A DNA stretch of 37,566 bases from Sulfurovum sp. (lineage in GTDB: Bacteria; Campylobacterota; Campylobacteria; Campylobacterales; Sulfurovaceae), in assembly GCA_026996325.1 (NCBI GenBank), contig JALWLU010000036.1, positions 1-37,566 on the forward strand. Reading direction: 5' to 3'. This document shows positions 22,928-32,044 of the stretch, one piece after another. A model generated the notes under the pieces. It did not search any database. It was given only the letters and a program-made list of their open reading frames with translations, and had not been told where the DNA came from. Within the stretch, counting starts at the first letter, position 1. Every line of letters starts with the position of its first letter. The position numbers were made by a program, and so were the translations under genes.

Positions 22928-23249
22928 GCTCTTTTTTGATCCTGTCAAACTTGATAATCAGCAATACCTTGCTCTCAGGAATCCCCAGCGCTTCGGAGAT
23001 CTGTGCAACGCTTTTGCCCTCTTCTACAAGCTTCATCACATCCCCATGCATCGAAAAGTTCTCGATGACATCTTTGACCGCCACACGCGACGCCTGCAGG
23101 TTGTCGATGGTCTTGTCCTTGACGGCAATAATCTCGTCAGCCTTGCGTTTCGCCTCTTTGAGTTCCCGGTTGTTGCTGTAGCACACCATCAGCATCACAA
23201 GCTCTATCACTACGGCCGCTGCCAGCAGCCACACTATCGCTTCACCCAT
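22914..23249 (-). CDS. Membrane-anchored protein with C-terminal helix-turn-helix
   Basis: A 111-residue protein: one N-terminal membrane helix (WLLAAAVVIELVMLMVC), a charged helical linker (NNRELKEAKRKADEIIAVKDKTI), and a C-terminal segment DVMKLVEEGKSVAQISEALGIPESKVLLII that fits a helix-turn-helix of the resolvase/Hin or HTH_23 type. A membrane-bound HTH could tether DNA or sense a membrane state; I do not recognise the family. It starts directly after the stop of the UbiA-family gene and overlaps the glycosylase gene, so all three are likely one transcript. Confidence 0.7.
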   Translation of the reverse strand: MGEAIVWLLAAAVVIELVMLMVCYSNNRELKEAKRKADEIIAVKDKTIDNLQASRVAVKDVIENFSMHGDVMKLVEEGKSVAQISEALGIPESKVLLIIKFDRIKKEHAPS

Positions 23250-24125
23250 CTACATCACCTCCAGTATAATCAAAATCAGAAACACAAACCCAAGATAGCC
23301 GTTGACGGTAAAAAAGGCCCTGTCTATCTTTGTAAAGTCCTTGTTGACAAGGTAGTGCTCATACGTCAGCATTAGTGCCGCAAACACCACCGCCGTCTTC
23401 GCCCAGAGACCAAGCCCGGCGTCAAGCACAAAGAGCCACCAGAGCAACACTGTCAGCAGATGAAACACCCGGGCGATACGCATCGTATTTGCTGCACCGA
23501 AACGCGAAGGGATGGAGTGGAGGTTGTGCGCCTTGTCAAACTCCATATCCTGCAGCGAATAGAGCAAGTCGAAGCCCGCTACCCAGAACATCACTCCCGC
23601 TGCCAGCAGTACCGACCACCATGGAATGGTACCCAGCACGGCAATCGCACCGGCTATGGGAGCAAGCCCGAGACTCACTCCCAAGATGAGATGTGCCAGT
23701 GCGGAAAAACGCTTGAAAAGGGTGTAGGCACCCAGAACCAGCAGAATAGGCACGGAGAGTTTGAATGCAAGGTCGTTGATAAAATAGGCCACCATGACAA
23801 AGGCTGCACCGTTGAGAATGATGAAACCGATCATCTGTGCAGAGGTTACCCTGCCGTCAACGGAGGGACGGTGCTTCGTTCTTGGGTTGAGCCTGTCAAT
23901 ATCCCTGTCAAGGTAGCGGTTGACACCCATAGCGAAGTTTCTTGCACTGACCGCCGCAAGGGTACCAAGCAGCAAGAGCCTCCAGCCAAACCACCCGTCA
24001 GCCGCCACCAGCATCGCAATGAAGATGAACGGCAGCGAAAAGACTGAATGTTGAAACATCACCAGCTCTGAAAAGTCGTTCAGCTTTTTAAGCAATCCGC
24101 CCTTTTTTATCTCTTCACTCTTCAC
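23250..24125 (-). CDS. UbiA-family prenyltransferase, probably menaquinone (MqnP-type)
   Basis: An integral membrane prenyltransferase of 291 residues with about eight helices. Both Asp-rich motifs are present: NRYLDRDID (about 69-77) and YSLQDMEFD (about 188-196). Menaquinone is the only quinone of most Campylobacterota, made by the futalosine route, in which MqnP attaches the side chain; that is the most likely role. 4-hydroxybenzoate octaprenyltransferase (UbiA) is the alternative. The apparent start is a GTG within a 7-bp repeat array and gives MKSEE, the same N-terminus as the recombinase at 9282-10121. It follows pssA by 16 bp. Confidence 0.88.
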   Translation of the reverse strand: MKSEEIKKGGLLKKLNDFSELVMFQHSVFSLPFIFIAMLVAADGWFGWRLLLLGTLAAVSARNFAMGVNRYLDRDIDRLNPRTKHRPSVDGRVTSAQMIGFIILNGAAFVMVAYFINDLAFKLSVPILLVLGAYTLFKRFSALAHLILGVSLGLAPIAGAIAVLGTIPWWSVLLAAGVMFWVAGFDLLYSLQDMEFDKAHNLHSIPSRFGAANTMRIARVFHLLTVLLWWLFVLDAGLGLWAKTAVVFAALMLTYEHYLVNKDFTKIDRAFFTVNGYLGFVFLILIILEVM

Positions 24126-24139
24126 GCTTCACCCTTCAC
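24112..24139 (-). repeat. Four heptamers between pssA and the UbiA-family gene
   Basis: TCTTCAC, TCTTCAC, GCTTCAC, CCTTCAC on the plus strand (GTGAAGN units on the coding strand). They fill the whole space between the two genes and supply the GTG start at 24125. Confidence 0.8.
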
Positions 24140-24141
24140 TC

Positions 24142-24702
24142 TCATGGGTGCGGTATTTTCAGTTTGGAGTTCAGTGACCATGCAACTGCCAGCACCAGCC
24201 CTGCAACCACATAACCGTTTGCCAACACACCATAGGCTGTCAACAGATAGACAAGCCAGAGCAGTATGGCACCAAGCGGTGTAGGAACGCCTTCGAAGTA
24301 CTTGGCCACTTCACCCGCATCGACTTTGAGGTTGAACTCAACAAGGCGTCTGAGCCCGGAGATGATGTACCAGATGAAGACAACCCCAAGCACTACCTCT
24401 GCAGTAAAAGAGAGTTGCATATAGTGTTTGACAGCATAAAAGAGCAGGAATGCCGGCATGACGACAAAGGAGAGAAAGTCTGCAAAACTGTCAAGCTGGA
24501 TACCAAACTCCGTAGAGAGATTGTACTTCCGTGCCACCTTGCCGTCAGCAATATCAAGTGCACCGGCAATCCAGGCAAGCACGATCGCTGCAAAGAAGTT
24601 GTTCTGCTGTATCAGATACATCGCAGCTACACCACAGGCGATGTTGCCAAAGGTGATGATATTGGCGATATTGAAACGGTTGTTCTTGTCAAACAGCCCC
24701 AT
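24142..24702 (-). CDS. pssA: CDP-diacylglycerol--serine O-phosphatidyltransferase PssA
   Basis: A membrane CDP-alcohol phosphotransferase of 186 residues that makes phosphatidylserine, the precursor of phosphatidylethanolamine. The family signature D-G-x2-A-R-x8-G-x3-D-x3-D is intact at residues 53-75 (DGKVAR ... GIQLDSFAD), in a bundle of six hydrophobic helices. The short N-terminus NRFNIANIITFGNIACG is typical of PssA rather than PgsA. ATG 24702 is chosen since GGGAG lies just before it. The assignment to serine rather than glycerol phosphate is by overall similarity. Confidence 0.87.
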   Translation of the reverse strand: MGLFDKNNRFNIANIITFGNIACGVAAMYLIQQNNFFAAIVLAWIAGALDIADGKVARKYNLSTEFGIQLDSFADFLSFVVMPAFLLFYAVKHYMQLSFTAEVVLGVVFIWYIISGLRRLVEFNLKVDAGEVAKYFEGVPTPLGAILLWLVYLLTAYGVLANGYVVAGLVLAVAWSLNSKLKIPHP

Positions 24703-24785
24703 ATAGACTCCCAAAATGTAATACACAATTCTACCCTCTTCGCACTTAACCCTTCACCTTAACCCGAAAGTGTTATGATTACACT

Positions 24786-25679
24786 ATGAAGCATTTTGAA
24801 CAACTTGCCATCATCGGCCCCACTGCATCAGGTAAAACCTCACTGGCTATTCATGCAGCAAAGCAAAAAAATGCCCTCATTCTCTCACTTGACTCCCTTG
24901 CCATCTACAAAGAGATCAACATTGTCTCGGCAAAACCTACACCTGAAGAGAGAGAGGGTATTCATCACTACGGCATTGATTATCTTTACCCCAACGAACC
25001 CTTCGATGTCACCACGTTCATCAACCTCTACAAAGAAGTATACCAGGAGTGCAAAACTGCGAAAAAGCATCTTATCATCGTCGGTGGTACCAGCTTCTAT
25101 CTGAAAATGCTCCTTGATGGAATCAGTGAACTGCCTCCACTCTCAGAGGAGCAACAAAGAGAGGTTACTACGCAGATGCAAAACCCAAAAAGTGTTTACG
25201 ATATACTTGCCAAATTGGACCCTGACTATATGCGCCAAATTGCACCTGGTGACACCTACAGAGTACAAAAAGCCCTGGAGGTCCATGTGGCAACAGGGAA
25301 AGCACCCAGTATCCATTTTGCTGCAAATCCTCCAAAACCCGCCATCGATGGCCCCTTGCCTATTTATGAAATCCTCTGGCCCAGAAATGCACTTCGCAGG
25401 CGTATCCGTCTCAGGACAAAACTGATGCTAAAGCAGGGACTCATAGACGAAGTCATCGCCCTTGAGAAGAGATATACCCGTAGTCCAAGCTGCATGAAAG
25501 CCATCGGCATCAAAGAGACACTGGCCTACCTTGACGGGGTCTACGACAAATCTACCCTCGAAGAGAAGATCGCCGTCAATACAGGCCGCCTTGCCAAGCG
25601 GCAGGAAACCTTTAACCGGTCGCAATTTACAGATGTTATCCGGGGAGATTTGGATGAGATTGAGAAAATGCTGTTGTAA
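24786..25679 (+). CDS. miaA: tRNA dimethylallyltransferase MiaA
   Basis: It adds the dimethylallyl group to A37 of tRNAs reading UNN codons, preparing the substrate of MiaB (10758-12065). The 297 residues have the P-loop GPTASGKT at 11-18, LSLDSLAIYKEINIVSAKP, HHYGIDYLYPNEPFDVTTF, IIVGGTSFYLKML and a C-terminal MKAIGIKETLAYLDG. The ATG at 24786 lies seven bases after a TGT-TATGAT -10-like sequence (24771-24779), so the mRNA may be leaderless. Its stop codon TAA is the first base set of a 15.5-copy heptamer array. Confidence 0.95.
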   Translation: MKHFEQLAIIGPTASGKTSLAIHAAKQKNALILSLDSLAIYKEINIVSAKPTPEEREGIHHYGIDYLYPNEPFDVTTFINLYKEVYQECKTAKKHLIIVGGTSFYLKMLLDGISELPPLSEEQQREVTTQMQNPKSVYDILAKLDPDYMRQIAPGDTYRVQKALEVHVATGKAPSIHFAANPPKPAIDGPLPIYEILWPRNALRRRIRLRTKLMLKQGLIDEVIALEKRYTRSPSCMKAIGIKETLAYLDGVYDKSTLEEKIAVNTGRLAKRQETFNRSQFTDVIRGDLDEIEKMLL

Positions 25680-25784
25680 TGAGTAATGAGTAATGAGTAA
25701 TGAGTAATGAGTAATGAGTAATGAGTAATGAGTAATGAGTAATGAGTAATGAGTAATGAGTAATGAGTAATGAGTAATGAGTAA
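25676..25784 (+). repeat. 15.5-copy GTAATGA tandem array after miaA
   Basis: A 109-bp run of identical GTAATGA units (circular form ATGAGTA), without a mismatch. It begins within the miaA stop codon. The unit is the same as in the terminal repeats of the four-helix cassette at 1033-1466. Perfect identity indicates recent expansion or active homogenisation. Confidence 0.95.
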
Positions 25785-25822
25785 ATTTTGCATGGGTTGG
25801 TTGAAGTGAAGCTTAAAACTAC

Positions 25823-25899
25823 GTCATTCCTGCGAAAGCAGGAATCTTTGCGTCAACCTTCCAAAGAACGTCAAGATCCCGCATCAAGTGCGGGATGAC
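25823..25899. repeat. Two-hairpin dispersed repeat, copy 3
   Basis: 77 bp from GTCAT to ATGAC. Hairpin 1 is identical to that at 13726-13745; hairpin 2 reads ATCCCGCA / TGCGGGAT, with a paired G-to-C and C-to-G change relative to copy 2, which keeps the stem. Confidence 0.85.
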
Positions 25900-26000
25900 A
25901 ACTTTAGTGGCCAAACTACTTCAGATTGTCATCGAAGCTTTCCATGGAATGGCAGGTATTTGACAATCCGTCAGGACATCAGCTTTTCTTTTTTCTTTGC

Positions 26001-26048
26001 TTCGTTTCTCTTTTTCTTTGTGCTGCCACAAAGAAAAAAGAAATGAAG
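26001..26048. repeat. Long imperfect palindrome
   Basis: A perfect 12-bp core TTTTTCTTTGTG / CACAAAGAAAAA (26011-26038, loop CTGC), extended by nearly complementary CTTCGTTTCTC and AGAAATGAAG. It looks like a mobile palindromic repeat; no function is evident. The rest of 25785-26197 has no gene. Confidence 0.65.
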
Positions 26049-26071
26049 AAACATGTTCACAAACAACATTA

Positions 26072-26103
26072 ACGTCAAGATTCCGGATCAGGTCCGGGAT
26101 GAC
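26072..26103. repeat. Half copy of the two-hairpin repeat
   Basis: Contains ACGTCAAGATTCCGG and its partner TCCGGGATGAC, the second hairpin of the element only. One stem pair is G-U (T opposite G). Confidence 0.7.
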
Positions 26104-26197
26104 GAATATGCTTCCCAATATACCAATAACCAATACACCAGTAACAAATATATTACAAAAAAGAGGAAGAGAGGTTAAAAGATAGAAAGATAGAAAC

Positions 26198-26218
26198 GTT
26201 CGGCGAATATCGCCGAAC
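26198..26218 (-). terminator. Terminator of the nuo operon
   Basis: A 9-bp stem GTTCGGCGA / TCGCCGAAC with a 3-base loop, 11 bp past the nuoN stop. On the minus strand it is followed by T-rich GTTTCTATCTTTC. Confidence 0.75.
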
Positions 26219-26229
26219 AGGATCTCGCA

Positions 26230-27720
26230 TCAGTATCCTGAAGCGGAGATCATGTAGTAGAGGTAGGAGACCAGCGGCTGGACGTAGAAGATAGCTGCAA
26301 TAGTCGTAACTGCTGCAAAACCGATGACTACCATCAGCGGCTTTGAGAGGTTGTAGTAGACCGTATCTACATCCTTCACCGGGTCCTTGAGGAACATGTA
26401 GACTACCAGCTTGAGGTAGTAGTATGCAGCGATTGCCGCGTTGAGTCCCATGATGATCGCAAGCCATACGTAGCCGGCGTTGACCGCTGCCTGCATGACA
26501 TAGATCTTGCCCCAGAAGACAGAGAATGGCGGTACACCTGCCAGTGAAAGCATGAAGAGTGCCATGATCACCGCACCCATAGGCATGATCTGTACCAGAC
26601 CCGCGAACTTCGAGAACGGATGGTCATAGCGTGCATCAAATTTTCTGACTTTGTGGCGTGAAATCCAGAGCATCGCGAACGCACCCAGGTTGGTGAACAT
26701 GAAGAGCGCGTAATAGAGGAAGATACTTGTCGTACCCTCTGTCGTATCGAGCGCCAGTGCCGCCATGATGAAACCGGCATGTGAAATGGAAGAGTAGGCC
26801 AGCATACGCTTGACATCCTCCTGCACCAGTGCCATCACATTCGCAAGTGTCATCGTAACGATTGCCAGAATAAGGATCATCACTCTTACCCACTCGATAC
26901 CAAGATCAAGGTACATACCGAAGATTCTGATCGCAACGACGAATGCCGCGATTTTCGGTACGATCGCCATGTAACCCGCAAGCGGTGCAGAGGCACCCTC
27001 GTAGACATCCGGTGCCCATGTATGGAACGGGAAGAGCGAAAGCTTGAACGCCAGTGTGACCATCAGCAGTACGGACGATCCGAAGATCGCCGCCATGATA
27101 CCGGTCTCACCCAGACGTGCAGAGAGTACCTGAGCGACCTGGTAGAGTTCGATGGAACCTGTCAGTGCATAAACCACTGCTGCACCCATAGCGAAGAAAC
27201 CTGCTGCAAGCGCACCCATCGTAAAGTACTTCACAGCCGCTTCGTAAGAGTTGCTTCTGTTGTGCAGCGCAATCAGTGTATAAAGTGAGAGCGACGCCGT
27301 CTCAAGACCGACAAAGATCAGGATCAGGTTGTCACTTGCCACCATGAACTGGAAGCCTGCCACCATGAAGAGGAAGAGCGCGAAGAACTCGGGGTACGAG
27401 TACTCGTGGAAACGCTTCGACGTCAGGGCAAGCGGCGTAAAGAGTATCGACGCCACGATGATCAGCAGCTGCGATATAATCGAGATGCCGTCGATGAGCA
27501 TAACATCGAAGAAGCCGCGCTCGTTGACATTCAGACCGATTGTCGCACCGAAGTCGACTACCAGGATGAGGATCGTCAACATCACGTAGAGCGACTTGTG
27601 CAGCTTGCTATTGATCAGGTCGAGAACCAGAATGACAAGACCTCCGGCAATGGCGATCAGCATCGGTGCCAGGGTAACGAGGTTCAGACTCTCCAAACTT
27701 ACTTTAATTGGTTCAAACAT
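26230..27720 (-). CDS. nuoN: NADH-quinone oxidoreductase subunit N (proton channel)
   Basis: An antiporter-like membrane subunit of complex I, 496 residues with about 14 helices. Visible marks are GLETASLSLYTLIALH, LFPFHTWAPDVYEGASAPLAGYMAIVPK and LAYSSISHAGFIMAAL, covering the conserved Glu, the channel Lys residues and the broken helix. It is the last gene of the operon and overlaps nuoM by one base (TAATG). Confidence 0.97.
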   Translation of the reverse strand: MFEPIKVSLESLNLVTLAPMLIAIAGGLVILVLDLINSKLHKSLYVMLTILILVVDFGATIGLNVNERGFFDVMLIDGISIISQLLIIVASILFTPLALTSKRFHEYSYPEFFALFLFMVAGFQFMVASDNLILIFVGLETASLSLYTLIALHNRSNSYEAAVKYFTMGALAAGFFAMGAAVVYALTGSIELYQVAQVLSARLGETGIMAAIFGSSVLLMVTLAFKLSLFPFHTWAPDVYEGASAPLAGYMAIVPKIAAFVVAIRIFGMYLDLGIEWVRVMILILAIVTMTLANVMALVQEDVKRMLAYSSISHAGFIMAALALDTTEGTTSIFLYYALFMFTNLGAFAMLWISRHKVRKFDARYDHPFSKFAGLVQIMPMGAVIMALFMLSLAGVPPFSVFWGKIYVMQAAVNAGYVWLAIIMGLNAAIAAYYYLKLVVYMFLKDPVKDVDTVYYNLSKPLMVVIGFAAVTTIAAIFYVQPLVSYLYYMISASGY

Positions 27721-29255
27721 TACTTCACCTCCCCTGCATTAGTTGCTGACTGCGGTACTTTGATAATATCCTTCGCTTCAGCCGTGATCGCTTTCTCTTC
27801 CATGAAGACCAGCATCGCGTTGACCGATTTGTTGATAGGATCGAGCACCGGTTTTGGATAGACACCAAGCCAGATGACAATGGCAACCAGCGGTACCAGT
27901 GACCATGTCTCTTTGGCTGTGAGGTCTTTGAGATTTTTGTTCTCCTCTTTGGTTACAGGACCAAAGAAACTCTTCTTGAATACAGAGAGCATATAGACCG
28001 CTCCAAGGATGATGGATGTTCCTGCAAGAATGGTCATTACCGGAGAGATCTCATAGAATCCAAGCAGAACAAGGAATTCACCGACGAACCCGATGGTAAG
28101 CGGCAGACCTACCGATGCCATCAGCATGATCCCGAAGATGACTGCATACTTTGGCATCACTGCTGCCAGTCCGCCAAATTCGCTCATCAGCTTGGTGTGT
28201 CTTCTGTCATAGATGATACCTACGAGCATGAAGAGTGCACCCGAGACGATACCGTGTGAGAGCATCTGGAACACAGAACCACCGATACCCTCGCTGTTCA
28301 TCGCGAAGATACCGATCATGATGATACCCATGTGTGAAACGGACGAGTAGGCGATAACCTGCTTCATATCCTTCTGCGCGTAAGCGACCATCGCTGTGTA
28401 GATGATCATGATGATCGAAAGTACAGCGATCGGTGTGATCATCATCACGGATGCATCAGGGAACATCGGCAGAGAGAATCTGACAAACCCGTAGGTACCC
28501 ATCTTCAGCAGAACTGCAGCAAGGATAACCGAACCGATGGTCGGTGCCTGACCGTGCGCGTACGGAAGCCAGGTGTGGAACGGGAACATCGGTACCTTGA
28601 TCGCAAAGCCAAGGAAGAATGCCGCAAAGAGCCAGAGCTGGTAGTTTACCGGCAGTACCAGTGCATACCAGTCAGTGATCGCAAAGCTCCATACCCCTGT
28701 AAGGCTGTGGTAGACGTAGGCGACAAACAGCATACCTACCAGCATAACCAGTGAACCCATGAAGGTGTAGAGGAAGAACTTGATCGCCGCATATACTCTC
28801 AGCGGTCCGCCCCACGCACCGACGATGTAGAGCATTGGTACCAGTGAGAGCTCCCAGAAGAGATAGAATACGATCGCATCAAGTGCAACGAAGACACCGA
28901 CCATCGTCATCTCGAGGAAGAGAAGCGTGATGATCATGTTCTTGATGTCTTTCTCGATGCTCATACTCACCATACCGATCAGCGTCATCAGTGTCGTCAT
29001 CAGAATGATAAACAGAGAGATACCATCCACGCCAAGGTAGTAGCTTACACCGAAATCAGGAATCAGCGGGATCATCTCCACAAACTGCATACCGGCATTG
29101 CCCGTATCGAAGCTGAACCAGAGCCATAAAGAGAGCAGGAACTCAATGGCCGCAACGGTGATACCGTACGCCCTCGCGCTCTTCTTGTCGACCACGAATC
29201 CAAGCAATCCGGCGATTGCAGGGAAGAAAATCAATACACTTAAAATATTATCCAT
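27720..29255 (-). CDS. nuoM: NADH-quinone oxidoreductase subunit M (proton channel)
   Basis: An antiporter-like complex I subunit of 511 residues. FYLFWELSLVPMLYIVG carries the conserved Glu, PMFPFHTWLPYAHGQAPTIG and LLKMGTYGF the channel lysine region, and IAYSSVSHMGIIMIG the later broken helix. The start at 29255 has AAGGAGAG before it. It lies 10 bp after nuoL. Confidence 0.97.
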   Translation of the reverse strand: MDNILSVLIFFPAIAGLLGFVVDKKSARAYGITVAAIEFLLSLWLWFSFDTGNAGMQFVEMIPLIPDFGVSYYLGVDGISLFIILMTTLMTLIGMVSMSIEKDIKNMIITLLFLEMTMVGVFVALDAIVFYLFWELSLVPMLYIVGAWGGPLRVYAAIKFFLYTFMGSLVMLVGMLFVAYVYHSLTGVWSFAITDWYALVLPVNYQLWLFAAFFLGFAIKVPMFPFHTWLPYAHGQAPTIGSVILAAVLLKMGTYGFVRFSLPMFPDASVMMITPIAVLSIIMIIYTAMVAYAQKDMKQVIAYSSVSHMGIIMIGIFAMNSEGIGGSVFQMLSHGIVSGALFMLVGIIYDRRHTKLMSEFGGLAAVMPKYAVIFGIMLMASVGLPLTIGFVGEFLVLLGFYEISPVMTILAGTSIILGAVYMLSVFKKSFFGPVTKEENKNLKDLTAKETWSLVPLVAIVIWLGVYPKPVLDPINKSVNAMLVFMEEKAITAEAKDIIKVPQSATNAGEVK

Positions 29256-29265
29256 CTATCTCTCC

Positions 29266-31164
29266 TTAACCTATCGCCGCTGCGGATATAGCCGCGACTA
29301 CCAGGAATAACACTGCACCAACCGCCATCCAGTTCAGATAGTTGGAGAGGTTACCCGTTTGCATTTTTCTTGTCTCGTCACCCGTCTTGTAGAGGAACTT
29401 GGCGATACCGTCAACCGTCGCATCGACGATCTTCATATCGACCTTGTTCCACATCGCATCGGAGATCATTGCGTACGGCTTGGAGATGAACTCCTCGTAC
29501 AGCACAGGGATGTAGTACTGGTTTGCAAGCAGCTTGTAGTACCAGCTGTTCTCCAGCTTCTCGTCACGCTTGAGACCATGGTAGTACTTCTTGTATGCCA
29601 GTGCGATACCGCCGACTGCAAATACCAGTACGACCAGTCCAAGGATCCACGCAATGTGGTGCGTGTGCTCACTCATATGGTAGTCAGGCAGGAGTTTGGT
29701 CACAAAGTGCTCGAAGCCCTCCATACCGAATCCTGCAACCACTGCCAGCACAGCAAGCGGAGACATCGCGATCAGTACGTAGCGGTACATCTCATGCGGA
29801 TGGATACCGTACTGCTTGTAGCGCTCGTCACCCTCGAAGGTCAGGAAGACCTGTCTGAAGCTGTAGAATGCCGTCATTCCCGCAGTTACAACCAGGATCG
29901 CCCAGAGTACGATAGTCCCTTCGTTCCATGCCGTCTCGATGATGGCATCTTTGGAGAAGAAGCCTGCGAAGAACGGAATACCCGCCAGTGCCAGGGATGC
30001 GATACCCATATAGAGGTAGGTCCACTTCATCACCTTCTTAAGGCCACCCATCTTGAAGATGTCAAGCTCGTCGTGCATCGCGTGCATGACGTTACCCGCA
30101 CCCAGGAAGAGCAACGCTTTGAAGAAGGCGTGTGCCGCAAGGTGGAAGAGTGCGATCCAGTATGCACCCAGACCTGCAGCTGCGAACATGTACCCAAGCT
30201 GTGAGAGTGTCGAGAAGGCGATGATACGCTTCAGGTCTCTGTTCACAAGCGCCATCGATGCCGCGAAGAAGGCAACGAAGGTACCCAGTGCCGCGATAAA
30301 GTAGCTCACTTCAGGCGTAAGGCTGAAGAGCGGGTTTGCACGGATAACGAGGAATACACCCGCCGTAACCATCGTTGCCGCGTGGATCAGTGCCGATACC
30401 GGAGTAGGACCCTCCATCGCGTCTGTAAGCCAGGTGTGCAGCGGGAACTGTGCCGATTTACCCATTGCTCCGATGAAGAGTGCAAGGGCAGCCGCGTTGA
30501 GTACCGTGCCGTCAAGGAACGGTACTGCCGCAAAGACTTCGTCATACTGCAGGCTTCCTACATTCCAGTAGAGGATGAAGAGCCCGATCAGCATTCCAAG
30601 GTCGGCGATACGGTTCATAATGAACGCTTCGTTCGCCGCCCATGATGGAGAAATCGACGGGTTCTCCTCTCTTGAGACGTCCGGCTTGTGGTACCAGAAG
30701 CCGACCAGCAGCCATGAACAGACACCAACCCCTTCCCAGCCGATGAATAGTCCGGCGAAGTTGTCGGACATGACCAGTACCATCATCGAGAAGACGAATG
30801 CGGAAAGATACGAGAAGAAGCGGTTGAAGCTCTTATCGTGGTCCATATATCCGATAGAGTAGATGTGAACGATCGTAGAGACCAGTGTCACAACCGTCAT
30901 CATCGTTACGGATACCTGGTCGACAACGAAACCAAACGGAATGCGCAGGTCACCTGCGTTGATCCAGTCCATCATCGTTACATGTACGGCGTGTCCCGTT
31001 CCATAGACATAGAACGCCAGCATTGCCGACGCTACAAAGGAGATCGTCAGCAGTATCGATGCGACAACCCCTACAAAAATCTTCCGCTCGCTCATTCCGA
31101 ACAGCGCTGCAAAGAGTGAACTTGCAAACGGTGCAAAGAGCGCGATATATACTAAACCTTCCAT
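29266..31164 (-). CDS. nuoL: NADH-quinone oxidoreductase subunit L (proton channel)
   Basis: The distal antiporter-like subunit of complex I, 632 residues, with the long C-terminal lateral helix region (about 530-600). Motifs are LFIGWEGVGVCSWLLVGFWY, FPLHTWLTDAMEGPTPVSAL and IIAFSTLSQLGYMFAAAGLG. It is followed closely by nuoM and preceded by nuoK with 2 bp between. Confidence 0.97.
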   Translation of the reverse strand: MEGLVYIALFAPFASSLFAALFGMSERKIFVGVVASILLTISFVASAMLAFYVYGTGHAVHVTMMDWINAGDLRIPFGFVVDQVSVTMMTVVTLVSTIVHIYSIGYMDHDKSFNRFFSYLSAFVFSMMVLVMSDNFAGLFIGWEGVGVCSWLLVGFWYHKPDVSREENPSISPSWAANEAFIMNRIADLGMLIGLFILYWNVGSLQYDEVFAAVPFLDGTVLNAAALALFIGAMGKSAQFPLHTWLTDAMEGPTPVSALIHAATMVTAGVFLVIRANPLFSLTPEVSYFIAALGTFVAFFAASMALVNRDLKRIIAFSTLSQLGYMFAAAGLGAYWIALFHLAAHAFFKALLFLGAGNVMHAMHDELDIFKMGGLKKVMKWTYLYMGIASLALAGIPFFAGFFSKDAIIETAWNEGTIVLWAILVVTAGMTAFYSFRQVFLTFEGDERYKQYGIHPHEMYRYVLIAMSPLAVLAVVAGFGMEGFEHFVTKLLPDYHMSEHTHHIAWILGLVVLVFAVGGIALAYKKYYHGLKRDEKLENSWYYKLLANQYYIPVLYEEFISKPYAMISDAMWNKVDMKIVDATVDGIAKFLYKTGDETRKMQTGNLSNYLNWMAVGAVLFLVVAAISAAAIG

Positions 31165-31166
31165 GC

Positions 31167-31469
31167 TTACCCCCTCATCGTTGCAAGATCATCAAGATCG
31201 AGACTGCCGTGTTTTTTATACAGAACGATCAAAATTCCAAGACCGACTGCCACTTCACTTGCCGCAATGGCGATGATGAAGAATGCGAACATCTGGCCTG
31301 TCAGATCGTTGTAGTAGTGTGAAATCGCCGCAAATGCGATATTGACCGCATTGAGCATTACCTCGGTCGCAAAAAAGAGCATCAGCAGGTTTCGTCTTCT
31401 CAGTACGCCCATAAGGCCGATAGAGAAGAGGATCGCCGATACGATCAGATAGTGTGAGAGGCCAATCAT
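31167..31469 (-). CDS. nuoK: NADH-quinone oxidoreductase subunit K
   Basis: A 100-residue, three-helix membrane subunit. The two conserved membrane glutamates are visible: FFATEVMLNAVN and AASEVAVGLGI. It overlaps nuoJ by 4 bp (ATGA) and has AAAGGA upstream. Confidence 0.96.
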   Translation of the reverse strand: MIGLSHYLIVSAILFSIGLMGVLRRRNLLMLFFATEVMLNAVNIAFAAISHYYNDLTGQMFAFFIIAIAASEVAVGLGILIVLYKKHGSLDLDDLATMRG

Positions 31470-32035
31470 TTTGCATCCTTTTGTTTGAGTATTTCATCTT
31501 CGTCATCGACGCTGGTATCTTTGGTCAGACTCTGATCCATCTTCTTGCCAGCAAGGATGATACCTGCGATCATCGCAACCAGCAGCATCACTGCGGCCAC
31601 TTCGAACGGTACAAGGTACTTCGTAAAGAGTACGATACCGACATCCTGTGCGTTGCCGACACCCTCATGCATCGGGTAGAGTGCCTGGATCGCTTCGGAG
31701 TGGATAGGGCCTGCGAACATCAATACCAGCACCAGCGCACTGAGTCCGCCAAGCAGGAAGACCAGAGATGCAGGTGTATTCTTCTCCTTGATGTCACGTG
31801 TCGCATCGAAGAACATCATTGCAAACGAGTAGAGTGCCATGACCGCTCCGACGTAGACGATCAGCTGGACCACACCGAGGAAATCCGCTCCGAGGATAAA
31901 AAAGAATCCCGAAATCAGTACCATTCCCGCAGCCAGTGACGTCATCGCGTAGAGGACGTTCTTGCTCATTACCGTAATAAGGAAGAGCCCGATGGTCAGT
32001 GCCGAAAAGAGGTAAAAGGCTATAGCTTCATACAT
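31466..32035 (-). CDS. nuoJ: NADH-quinone oxidoreductase subunit J
   Basis: A 189-residue membrane subunit with five helices, containing the pi-bulge region VQLIVYVGAVMALYSFAMMF. The start has AAGGAG before it. It sits between nuoI and nuoK in the standard order. Confidence 0.95.
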   Translation of the reverse strand: MYEAIAFYLFSALTIGLFLITVMSKNVLYAMTSLAAGMVLISGFFFILGADFLGVVQLIVYVGAVMALYSFAMMFFDATRDIKEKNTPASLVFLLGGLSALVLVLMFAGPIHSEAIQALYPMHEGVGNAQDVGIVLFTKYLVPFEVAAVMLLVAMIAGIILAGKKMDQSLTKDTSVDDEDEILKQKDAK

Positions 32036-32044
32036 ATGTTCTCC

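Noticed and set aside
25676-25784. CRISPR-like periodic array
   Set aside because: The period is 7 bp with no spacers and there are no cas genes; it is a simple tandem repeat.
25428-25793. Minus-strand ORF with repeated LLITHYS
   Set aside because: It is a by-product of reading the heptamer array and then runs antisense through miaA.
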